Origin: Chlamydiae bacterium SM23_39
GTDB lineage: Bacteria; Chlamydiota; Chlamydiia; Chlamydiales; SM23-39
DNA: 40,823 bases
Direction of reading: 5' to 3'
Assembly: GCA_001303765.1 (NCBI GenBank)
Contig: LJUH01000005.1
Span: forward strand, 1 to 40,823
Shown here: positions 25,596-33,561 of the stretch, in pieces
How positions within the stretch are numbered: the stretch's first letter is position 1
Layout: each line of letters starts with the position of its first letter
Made by a program: the position numbers and the translations under genes
The notes under the pieces: model-generated
Databases searched by the model: none
What the model saw: only the letters and a program-made list of their open reading frames with translations
Told to the model about the DNA's origin: nothing

Positions 25596-28265
25596 ATGGG
25601 ATCTATTATACTTATGAACAAGCAAAACAACAAAATAAATAGATATCAAATCTTAAAAACAATAGGTAAAGGAGGCATGGGAGAGGTTTTTTTAGCATAT
25701 GATCCCATCTGCCAAAGAAATATTACAATCAAAAAAATAAAATCCGAGTTATCTTTTAATTCTATTATTAGAGAAAGATTTTTAAAAGAAGCTATTATCG
25801 CAAGCAAATTAACCCATCCCTCAATAGTTCCTATTTATTCTATTCATCAAGAAAAAAACTTTTTATATTATACTATGCCCTTTGTCGAAGGCAAAACATT
25901 AAAAGAGATATTATATGATTTAACAAAAAAAGAAAATGATACATATTCCATTCCTAATTTAATTCAAATTTTTTTAAAGATATGTGAAGCTGTTGCTTAT
26001 ACTCATAATAAAAACATTCTTCATAGAGATTTAAAACCTAATAACATAATAATAGGAAAATATGGAGAAGTACTGATTTTAGACTGGGGAATAGCTTGTT
26101 ATAAAGATGAAGAGTTATCCGTTAGCAACTCAGATAAAAAAATTATAGGAACTCTATCTTTTATAGCCCCAGAAAAAATTTTAGGAGAACCTTCTTCTAT
26201 CTTAACAGACATATATTCTCTAGGAGTTATTTTATATAAGATACTCACTCTCTCTTTTCCCTTTATTAGACCATCTATTTCATACTTTAGAAAATTTGCA
26301 AAAAGAGAAAAACTTATAGATCCTATAGAAAAAGCTCCTTATAGAAATATACCTCACCATCTTTCAGAAATAGCCAAAAAATGTCTTTTTTTTGAAAAAG
26401 ATAAAAGATATCAAAGCGTTGAAGAGATCATATTCGATATAAAAAATTATATAGAAGGAAAACCTAAGTGGATGCTTCATTCCATTTTAGATATTAAAAA
26501 TAAAAACCATTGGTTATTTAACGAAAATATATTTATCCCGAAATATACCGCTATAACTCAAAATAGTGAATTTGCACATTGGGCAACTGTTATGCTTGCA
26601 AAAATATCTATTTCTGGAAATGTAAAAATTGAATCTCAATTTCTTTTTAAAAAAAGCTCTTCCAAAATAGGATTTTTAATCTCTTTACCCAATAGTAATG
26701 ATAATTTTGCAATAGAGGGTGGTTATTGTGTTTGGATAGAAAAAGATTACATTAAACTTGTAAGATCAAATACTTTAGTAAGAAAAGTAAAAATCAATAA
26801 TTTAAAGTTAAATAATTATTATTCTATTAAAATAGAAAAAAAAGAAAATAGCTTTTGCTTTTCATTAAATGATAAAAAAATTATCTCTTATATAAGCCAT
26901 ATTCCCCTTGCAGGGACTCATTTAGGAATAGTCTATAAAGATTTAGATTTTTCAATAAAAAATATAAAAGTTTTCTCTTCCAGCAATTCTGCTGTAATAA
27001 ATTGTTTAGCTGTTCCTGATGCCTTTTTATCAAAAAAGGATTTCAATAATGCATATAATGAATATAAAAGAATAGCTTTTTCATTTCCTGGAAGAACTGA
27101 AGGAATAACAGCTTTATTCAGAGCAGGAATAGTATTATTAGAAAAAGCGAAAATAAACAAAGACAAAAATATTTTTCAAAAAGCATTAGATGAATTTGAA
27201 AATTTAAAAAAAACTCCAGGAGCTCCATTAGAATATTTAGGAAAATCTCTAGCATATGCTTCTTTAAGAGAATATGAGGAGGAAGCAAAATGTTTGGAAC
27301 TAGCTATTAGAAAATTCAAAAACCATCCTCTTAATTCTACTTTGCAAGAACATATGATATATCGCATTCATGAAAGCACTCTGCAAAATAGAGAAATAGC
27401 ATACAGATTAATTCTTCTTTCTATTCTACATATTCCATCTATAAAAAACCATTTAGATACAAAAACATTAATATATAACTTACAAATTCATATAGAAAAA
27501 TTATATTTTATACTCTCTTCCAATTATTCTTTAGAAATAGATTTAGCTTTTCGTTTAAATAAAAAGAAAACTTTATTAGAAATATTTGATAAAACAGAAA
27601 ATAAAAAAGACTTGGAAAATATATTTTTTGCTTTTTTAGAGTTAGAAGCTGAAAGGGAACTAAGAATTTGTTTAAATAAAAAACCTAACAACATAATTTC
27701 CATTTTATTAGAAAAATCTCTTTCAGAATGTCAAAACATAATTTTTAAAAATTTAAAAAAAAACCTCTCCTTAGAAGATATTAGAGTTTTAATTTTTTTA
27801 ATTAAAAAAGCATTAGATAAAAATGAAACAAAAATATTAAAAGAAATTTTTCAAAAACTAAAAAATTTCAAATATCCTGAAGAATATGAAGAGACATTTG
27901 ATTATCTCTATATCTGGAGTTTACTTTTAAATAAAGAATATAAAAAAACAAAAATCTTTTTTAATAAATTTACCAAAGAAAAATTAAAAGATGAAAATTC
28001 TTATCTTTTCTTTTTATATGGAATCTATCTATACGCTATAAAATCTAAAAAAAGGAAAGCTTATTTTTCCCAATTTTTAGAAACTCGCTATCCTAAAACC
28101 CCATCTCTCTTTAGCTATTTTATTGCTCATAAAATAGACAAATGGTTAAAAAGAGCTTTTAAATTTGAAAAAAAAGAACTTTATAGACAACTTGTATTGT
28201 ACTATCATGTTATTGAAAAAAAAGAGAGAGAGCTATATTTTCTTTCTAAACTCAACACTTTATGA
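25596..28265 (+). CDS. pknD: PknD-type serine/threonine protein kinase
   Basis: Hanks-type kinase. Gly-rich loop GKGGMGEVFLAYD (24-36), catalytic Lys46 in ITIKKIK, HRDLKPNN (Asp145), and DWG (163-165) in place of DFG. An SFIAPEKI activation segment follows, then DIYSLGVILY. From about 290 a long non-kinase region follows: a beta-rich part (about 320-470), then helical TPR-like repeats to the end. No clear transmembrane helix. Chlamydial PknD proteins share size (~900), the Trp of DWG and this build, and are followed by valS, as here. Start: the first ATG (25596) lies 3 bp after TATAAT; if that is the promoter, the next ATG (25614) would be the true start. The 3' end is 10 bp before valS. Confidence 0.93.
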   Translation: MGSIILMNKQNNKINRYQILKTIGKGGMGEVFLAYDPICQRNITIKKIKSELSFNSIIRERFLKEAIIASKLTHPSIVPIYSIHQEKNFLYYTMPFVEGKTLKEILYDLTKKENDTYSIPNLIQIFLKICEAVAYTHNKNILHRDLKPNNIIIGKYGEVLILDWGIACYKDEELSVSNSDKKIIGTLSFIAPEKILGEPSSILTDIYSLGVILYKILTLSFPFIRPSISYFRKFAKREKLIDPIEKAPYRNIPHHLSEIAKKCLFFEKDKRYQSVEEIIFDIKNYIEGKPKWMLHSILDIKNKNHWLFNENIFIPKYTAITQNSEFAHWATVMLAKISISGNVKIESQFLFKKSSSKIGFLISLPNSNDNFAIEGGYCVWIEKDYIKLVRSNTLVRKVKINNLKLNNYYSIKIEKKENSFCFSLNDKKIISYISHIPLAGTHLGIVYKDLDFSIKNIKVFSSSNSAVINCLAVPDAFLSKKDFNNAYNEYKRIAFSFPGRTEGITALFRAGIVLLEKAKINKDKNIFQKALDEFENLKKTPGAPLEYLGKSLAYASLREYEEEAKCLELAIRKFKNHPLNSTLQEHMIYRIHESTLQNREIAYRLILLSILHIPSIKNHLDTKTLIYNLQIHIEKLYFILSSNYSLEIDLAFRLNKKKTLLEIFDKTENKKDLENIFFAFLELEAERELRICLNKKPNNIISILLEKSLSECQNIIFKNLKKNLSLEDIRVLIFLIKKALDKNETKILKEIFQKLKNFKYPEEYEETFDYLYIWSLLLNKEYKKTKIFFNKFTKEKLKDENSYLFFLYGIYLYAIKSKKRKAYFSQFLETRYPKTPSLFSYFIAHKIDKWLKRAFKFEKKELYRQLVLYYHVIEKKERELYFLSKLNTL

Positions 28266-28275
28266 TAAAAAAAAT

Positions 28276-31101
28276 ATGGAAAAAAGTTATACTCATAATG
28301 AAATAGAAAAAAAATGGTACAACTTTTGGGAAAAAAATAGTTTTTTTCATGCAGATGAAAAATCTTCTAAAAAACCTTATTGCATAGTTATGCCTCCACC
28401 TAATGTTACTGGTTCTTTACATATGGGACATGCTTTAGTTAATACTCTTCAAGATATTTTAATAAGATATAGAAGAATGCAGAATTTTGAAACCTTATGG
28501 ATACCGGGGACAGACCATGCAGGAATATCTACTCAAACAATAGTAGAAAAAAATTTAATAAAAAAATTAGGAAAAAGAAGAAAAGATTTTTCTAAAGAAG
28601 AGTTTCTATCTTATATATGGAATTGGAAAGAAGAAAAAGAAGAGATTATTTTATCTCAACTTAGAAAATTAGGATGTTCTTGTGATTGGTCTAGATTGCG
28701 TTTTACAATGGACGAAAGCTCTAGTTATGCGATAAAGGTATTATTTAAAAAGATGTTTGATGATAAGTTAATTTATAGAGATGACTATTTAATAAATTGG
28801 GATCCTAGCACTCAAACAGCTTTAGCTGACGATGAAGTGGATTATGAAGAAAGAGATTCTTTTTTATATTATTTTAAATATTTTTTAAAAAATTCTGATG
28901 AATATATTGTGATAGCAACAACTCGTCCTGAAACAATGTTAGGAGATACTGCTATAGCTTTTGCACCTAATGATCCTAGATTTGTATCTCTAAAAGGAAA
29001 AAAAGCTATTCTTCCTATAATAAAAAGAGAGCTACCTATTATTGAAGATCATTTAATAGATCCTAATTTTGGATCAGGATTAGTCAAAATAACACCAGCT
29101 CATGATCATACAGATTATGAAATAGCTCAAAGACATAATTTAGAAATAATAAATATTATGAATCCAGATGGTTCTATAAATGAAAATGGAAAAGAGTTTC
29201 AAGGATTAAAAATGTTAGAAGCTAGGGAAGAGATAATAAAAAAAATGAAAAAATTAAATTTATTTGCAAAACAGGAACCTCATAAAATAAAAATAGGACT
29301 TTCTTACCGCTCTAAAGCAATAATAGAACCATTTATCTCTAAACAGTGGTTTGTAAAAATGGAACCATTCAAAAAAAAATTAACCGATCTCATCAAAGAA
29401 AAAAAAATAGAGATAATACCTCAATTTTGGGAAGAAAACTATTTTTATTGGATAAATAATATTAAAGATTGGTGTATTTCAAGACAGCTATGGTGGGGTC
29501 ATCAAATTCCTGTTTGGTATAATAAAAAAGATCCCTCAAAAATGATCTGTCATATAGAAGAAAAACTACCCGATGAAATATCTCAAAATATCTCAGATTG
29601 GTATCAAGATGAAGATGTATTAGATACGTGGTTTTCCTCAGCTCTCTGGCCATTTAGCACTTTAGGTTGGCCAAATAAAACTAAAGAATTAGAAAAGTTT
29701 TATCCTAATTCTGTTTTAATAACAGGGCATGACATAATATTTTTCTGGGTTGCTAGAATGATATTAATGGGAGAATATGCTACTGGCAAAATCCCCTTCC
29801 AAAAAACATTTTTACATGGACTTATATATAGTAAATCTTATTGGAAAAAAGAAAAAGATGGATCTATATCTTATCTACCTTATACCGAAAAAATAAAATA
29901 TGAGATGAAAAAAAAACTCCCTAAAGAAATCTTTTCTAAATGGGAAAAAATGTCTAAAACAAAAGGAAATGTAATAGATCCTTTAGATATAATAGATCAA
30001 TATGGAACAGATGCTATGAGGATAGCATTAGCTTCTTCTGTCACATACGCAAGACAGATAGATTTAGATACAAGGCGTTTTTATGAATTTAAAAATTTTA
30101 TAAATAAAATATGGAATGCTTTCCGTTTTCTATTTCAAAACGTAATAAAAAATCAAAATCCCCTCACCTCCGAATCCTTCTTAAAAGGGTTAGACAAAAA
30201 ACTTTTTACTATTGAAGATAGATGGATTTTATCTCTTTTAAATAGATTAATAGATCAAGAAAAAAAATATTTAGAAGAATTTCATTTCGATAAAGCTTCA
30301 ACTATTTTATATGAATTTTTTTGGAATGAATTTTGCGCTTACTATCTAGAGATAATAAAACCTTATCTTTTTGAAAAAGAAAATAAAAAAATACAAAAAA
30401 ACAAACAAAAACTTTTAACAATAATATTTTTGATTTTAATAAGGCTATTACATCCCTTCCTACCCTTTATAACAGAAGAATTCTTTTCTCTTTTAAAAAG
30501 CCATTTTAAAGATTTTAAAATCAAAAATAACATAGATATATACACTAAAGATGCTTTAGAAGCATTAAATAAACAAGCTTGTATAGTATCAAATTATCCC
30601 TCAATTTTAGATGAAAAAGATATAGATGAAGAATTAGAGAAAAGATTTGAAAAGATAAAAAAGATAGTTTCATCTATCAGAAATATAAAATCTGAGATAA
30701 ATATTCCCCTTTCTCAAAGAATAGATCTATATCTCTTTTCTTCTACTTTAGATAAAAAATTTATAGATGAATTAACTCCAATCATTCTTACCCTTAACAA
30801 TATTGAGAATCTTCATATAACAGATAATAAAAAAGATCTTCCTAAAATATTTTCATCAAAAACAATTGATGATATAAAAGTAATCATCACCCTCTCTTCA
30901 GACCTTATAAAAAAAGAAAAAATTAGATTAAATAAAGAAAAAGAAAAGCTTTTAAAAAAACAAGATCTATTACAAAAAAAAATGGAAGATCAAAATTTTT
31001 TAAAAAATGCTCCTAAAAACATTATTGAAAAAATACAAAAAGAATGTAAAAACATAAAAAATAACTTAGATGAGATAAAAAACAAAATGTTAAATTTATA
31101 A
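28276..31101 (+). CDS. valS: valyl-tRNA synthetase
   Basis: Class I synthetase charging tRNA-Val. About 941 residues from the ATG at 28276. PPPNVTGSLHMGHAL holds HMGH (49-52); the editing domain is in 190-350 (TTRPETMLGDTA); KMSKTKGNV is near 557-565; the C-terminal ~70 residues are the usual coiled-coil arm. The frame is open further upstream, to 28165, but that would overlap pknD by about 100 bp and add a non-family sequence, so 28276 is chosen (10 bp after the pknD stop). A second, isolated copy of part of the arm sequence is seen at 33071-33127. Confidence 0.97.
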   Translation: MEKSYTHNEIEKKWYNFWEKNSFFHADEKSSKKPYCIVMPPPNVTGSLHMGHALVNTLQDILIRYRRMQNFETLWIPGTDHAGISTQTIVEKNLIKKLGKRRKDFSKEEFLSYIWNWKEEKEEIILSQLRKLGCSCDWSRLRFTMDESSSYAIKVLFKKMFDDKLIYRDDYLINWDPSTQTALADDEVDYEERDSFLYYFKYFLKNSDEYIVIATTRPETMLGDTAIAFAPNDPRFVSLKGKKAILPIIKRELPIIEDHLIDPNFGSGLVKITPAHDHTDYEIAQRHNLEIINIMNPDGSINENGKEFQGLKMLEAREEIIKKMKKLNLFAKQEPHKIKIGLSYRSKAIIEPFISKQWFVKMEPFKKKLTDLIKEKKIEIIPQFWEENYFYWINNIKDWCISRQLWWGHQIPVWYNKKDPSKMICHIEEKLPDEISQNISDWYQDEDVLDTWFSSALWPFSTLGWPNKTKELEKFYPNSVLITGHDIIFFWVARMILMGEYATGKIPFQKTFLHGLIYSKSYWKKEKDGSISYLPYTEKIKYEMKKKLPKEIFSKWEKMSKTKGNVIDPLDIIDQYGTDAMRIALASSVTYARQIDLDTRRFYEFKNFINKIWNAFRFLFQNVIKNQNPLTSESFLKGLDKKLFTIEDRWILSLLNRLIDQEKKYLEEFHFDKASTILYEFFWNEFCAYYLEIIKPYLFEKENKKIQKNKQKLLTIIFLILIRLLHPFLPFITEEFFSLLKSHFKDFKIKNNIDIYTKDALEALNKQACIVSNYPSILDEKDIDEELEKRFEKIKKIVSSIRNIKSEINIPLSQRIDLYLFSSTLDKKFIDELTPIILTLNNIENLHITDNKKDLPKIFSSKTIDDIKVIITLSSDLIKKEKIRLNKEKEKLLKKQDLLQKKMEDQNFLKNAPKNIIEKIQKECKNIKNNLDEIKNKMLNL

Positions 31102-31119
31102 ATTATAAATATTTTTTTT
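31094..31119 (+). terminator. weak AT-only terminator after valS
   Basis: ATTTAT / ATAAAT hairpin with loop AAATT, followed by A and eight T. It overlaps the valS stop. The stem has no G-C pairs, so stability is low; the T run is convincing. Confidence 0.45.
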
Positions 31120-31304
31120 GTGCATAAATTTTTCTTTCTTGATCTTATACCAATTTCAGCTGTTCCTGCTAAAATAAATTTTTAATTTGTCGACTTTGAA
31201 ATAATTGAATTTTTTGATAAAAATTCTTAACTTTTTTCACTGATAAAGTATTTAAATCGGTCGCAAGGGACAGACTTTACCTGCAACTTCCCTTTCTTAT
31301 CAAA

Positions 31305-31516
31305 CTGAGTTTTGAGTTTTTATTCCAAAATTTTTTATTGCAAGCTTTTCATTATGAAAGCTTTTATTTTTAACCCTTAAACTTCCAGTTTTAAAATTTT
31401 CGTTCAAACGATTCTTTTTTAACAATTATCTTGAAAAAAAAATCTTTTATAAAAAAAATATTATTTTAACCGTTTGATTGTAAAGTTCTAAGGTATATAA
31501 AAAACTCAAAACTCAG
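31305..31516. repeat. 212-bp segment bounded by ~19-bp inverted repeats
   Basis: CTGAGTTTTGAGTTTTTAT at 31305-31323 is the reverse complement of 31497-31516, apart from one extra A in the right copy. The similarity continues a few bases outward with small differences. No coding capacity is visible inside. Looks like a small non-autonomous element (MITE-like) or the collapsed ends of an IS. Its right end abuts the transposase fragment. Confidence 0.6.
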
Positions 31517-31703
31517 GTTTATCAGAAAATGTTCTATAGTAGAAACTATCAATGATCAATTCAAAAATATTTCTCAAATATAACATTCAAGACACAAAAG
31601 TATTACAAATTTTTTTATAAATTTATTGGCAGGATTAACGGCATATACAAATCAAAAAAATAAACCTTCGATAAATCTTACACATATGTTACTGGCTAGT
31701 TAG
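31517..31703 (+). pseudogene. IS982-family transposase C-terminal remnant
   Basis: In one frame the plus strand reads SIVETINDQFKNISQI, a stop (TAA, 31581-31583), then HSRHKSITNFFINLLAGLTAY and NQKNKPSINL to a final TAG at 31701-31703. The conserved end of IS982 transposases is ...IETV.DQLKNISQIEHSRHRS...N.L.AGL.AY..Q..KPS..L, so the internal stop is probably a GAA-to-TAA change at the Glu. The N-terminal and central parts of the transposase are missing. A sequence like the inverted repeats follows at 31704-31720 and may be the IS right end. Family assignment rests on remembered consensus. Confidence 0.8.
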
Positions 31704-31744
31704 AAAACCCAAAACCGAAGTTATTAGCTATATGAAAAAACTTT

Positions 31745-32929
31745 TTACCAATCATTTATCTTTTTAATTAAATCTTTCCATGATATAGCTTCTATTTTTT
31801 TTGAAAGAAGTTGATTATTAGATGTCTGACATATTACATAACCTTTATTTGCTTTTGGATATTCATTTAGAAATAATTCTAGATGTTTTGCATCTCTAAA
31901 AGAAGGGGTATTTGTCCATTTTACTTCTATAGGAAGTAATTTATCGCCATGGCTAAGAACCCAATCAACTTCTGGCCCTGAGGGATCTTTCCAAAAATGT
32001 ACATTAATTTTTGAATCTTGTAAACGTGCCCATCTAATCAATTCTAAACCTATAAATTGTTCAAAAAGATTTCCCAAATATTTTTGAGGCAAAGATGTTT
32101 GTTCTTCAGCTGCAAAACGGCGCAATCCTAAATCAAAAAATAAATATTTTGGAGATTTGATCAATTTTTTACGTGTTTTACTTTTTATATAAGGTTCTAT
32201 ACGTTCTGCAATCAAGCAATCTTCTAAAATTTGGTAATATGCAACTATAGTCGTTCTGGCAACTCCAATATCCTGAGATATTTTGTCAAAATTGATAAGA
32301 TTTCCTGATTCAATAGAAGCAAGTTTAAGAAAGTTTTCAAAAGCACCAATATCTCGCACTAAAGCTTCTGCTCTAACTTCATCTTCAAGATATAAATCCA
32401 CATAAGAATCAAGTTCTTCATCCTTAATAGACAAATTAGTTTCAAGAAAAATAGCTGGAAGAGATCCATATAACAAAAAATTTTCAATAGGAGGTATAAT
32501 TTTTATTTCTTGTAATGAAAATGGATCAAGATGAAGTGGTATCAAACGTCCAGGAAGTAGGTTAATATTTTTATTATGTCTTAATTTTCTTGCTGAAGAT
32601 CCAGTTAGAATAAACTGACCCAATCTTTCATCAATTAAATATTGAATTCCATCCATTAAAACAGGTACTTTCTGAATCTCATCGATTATTACAAGAGGAA
32701 TTCTATGATTAGTCTGGTTAAGAGTTTTAACTTCTCGAATAAGTTTATCAGGATCTGCTTCATATTGACGACGCACTTTTGAGATCAACAGAGTAATTTC
32801 AAGATCTGCTTTATATTGTTTGATTAAAGTTGTTTTTCCTGTTTGACGAGGGCCAAGTATTAAAACGCTTTTACCTCTTCTTAAAGTTCGTTCTAATCTT
32901 TTTTTTAACAATCTATGAATAAATTCCAT
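31745..32929 (-). CDS. AAA-family ATPase with DUF4143 C-terminal domain
   Basis: A 394-residue protein of the mobile AAA_14/DUF4143 class. Walker A GPRQTGKT (26-33), Walker B LVIIDEIQKVP (Asp83, Glu84), sensor-like ILTGSSARKL (107-116). The C-terminal part contains EVDWVLSHGDKLLPIEVKW, a nuclease-like (PD-D/ExK) pattern. The cellular role of this family is not established. Codon use is visibly less AT-biased than its neighbours and it lies beside IS debris, so recent transfer is likely. The frame extends to a TTG at 32995; the ATG at 32929 matches the family start better. Confidence 0.88.
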   Translation of the reverse strand: MEFIHRLLKKRLERTLRRGKSVLILGPRQTGKTTLIKQYKADLEITLLISKVRRQYEADPDKLIREVKTLNQTNHRIPLVIIDEIQKVPVLMDGIQYLIDERLGQFILTGSSARKLRHNKNINLLPGRLIPLHLDPFSLQEIKIIPPIENFLLYGSLPAIFLETNLSIKDEELDSYVDLYLEDEVRAEALVRDIGAFENFLKLASIESGNLINFDKISQDIGVARTTIVAYYQILEDCLIAERIEPYIKSKTRKKLIKSPKYLFFDLGLRRFAAEEQTSLPQKYLGNLFEQFIGLELIRWARLQDSKINVHFWKDPSGPEVDWVLSHGDKLLPIEVKWTNTPSFRDAKHLELFLNEYPKANKGYVICQTSNNQLLSKKIEAISWKDLIKKINDW

Positions 32930-33070
32930 AAGAGCAAAATCCCTATATATTATTCCTTTAAACTCTATTATCTTGGAAAAAAGAGTTTTTATCAACTATT
33001 TTCCAAAAAATAATGTTATTATATTAAGTTATTAAAAAAAATAATACATAAGTAATTAAAAATTAATAAA

Positions 33071-33127
33071 TTGATAAAATTTTTAAAAAATGCTCCTCAA
33101 ACTGCTATTGAAAAACTAAAAGTTATA
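33071..33127 (+). pseudogene. fragment resembling the valS 3' end
   Basis: The plus strand reads IKFLKNAPQTAIEKLKVIKN. The end of ValS in this window has NFLKNAPKNIIEKIQKECKN, and the DNA is identical over the central TTTTTAAAAAATGCTCCT. The frame stays open into the antisense of the cNMP gene, but the similarity stops there. Best explained as a leftover of a duplicated or displaced valS tail. The short length and low complexity leave room for chance. Confidence 0.45.
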
Positions 33128-33135
33128 AAAAATTT

Positions 33136-33561
33136 TCAACTTTCATATCTACATTTTATTATATTAGCATATTGTTTTAAAAAATCTATTGCAACAAAAG
33201 GTACCTCAGATATTATTGTTAATAAATCAAATTTATTTAAAGTTAAAATAAGAGCTTCCTCAGCACATATAGCTTGATACTCCCTAGTCCTCTCATTAAA
33301 GAGAGATTCATCTCCAAAAAAATCTCCCTCTTTTAATTTTCTAATTATAGCATCATTATTATCTAATAAATCCACTTCTCCTTTAGCTATAAAATACATT
33401 CTTTTAGATTTTTGATTTATCTCAAACACCTTTTCCTTTTTATCATATACATCTTGATCTATTTTATCTGCTATGGCAACTAACATATCCACATCTAATT
33501 CTCTAAAAATAGATATCTTTTTTAAGAAAAAAGCTATCTCTATCAAAGTAAAATGTTTCAT
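33136..33561 (-). CDS. cyclic-nucleotide-binding-domain protein
   Basis: A 141-residue single-domain protein of the CRP/cNMP-binding fold: a beta-roll with RMYFIAKGEVDLLD, LKEGDFFGDESLFNERTREY and a final helix after ILTLNKFDLLTIISEVP. The phosphate-binding cassette GDESLFN..R is close to the consensus, but Glu-Ser-Leu lacks the typical GE-x-A-L pattern, so ligand binding is uncertain. There is no DNA-binding helix-turn-helix, so it is not a transcription factor. Its ATG overlaps the stop of the upstream transporter-like gene (ATGA), indicating coupled translation; the two probably work as one unit. Confidence 0.85.
   Translation of the reverse strand: MKHFTLIEIAFFLKKISIFRELDVDMLVAIADKIDQDVYDKKEKVFEINQKSKRMYFIAKGEVDLLDNNDAIIRKLKEGDFFGDESLFNERTREYQAICAEEALILTLNKFDLLTIISEVPFVAIDFLKQYANIIKCRYES

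Larger units (their letters stand above)
31102..31744. other. intergenic region with mobile-element debris
   Basis: About 640 bp without an intact gene, between valS and the AAA ATPase. It contains a broken IS982-type transposase end (31517-31703) and an inverted-repeat pair (31305-31323 and 31497-31516), plus a related half-site at 31704-31720. A hairpin AAGCTTTTCATTATGAAAGCTT followed by TTTATTTTT lies near 31343-31373. On the minus strand, 31222-31304 reads as about 26 codons (starting QFDKKGKLQVK, ending before a stop) that could be a fragment of another gene; I do not recognise it. Confidence 0.6.

Noticed and set aside
28165-28275. N-terminal extension of ValS by 37 residues
   Set aside because: It would overlap pknD by about 100 bp and the added sequence does not resemble ValS; the ATG at 28276 fits.
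31222-31304. A 26-codon minus-strand reading (QFDKKGKLQVK...) as a gene
   Set aside because: Too short, ends at a stop, and no family recognised; kept only as possible debris in the intergenic entry.
33071-33277. A 68-codon plus-strand frame starting at TTG
   Set aside because: Most of it is antisense to the cNMP-binding gene. Only its first ~19 codons carry signal, and that is the valS-tail similarity reported separately.
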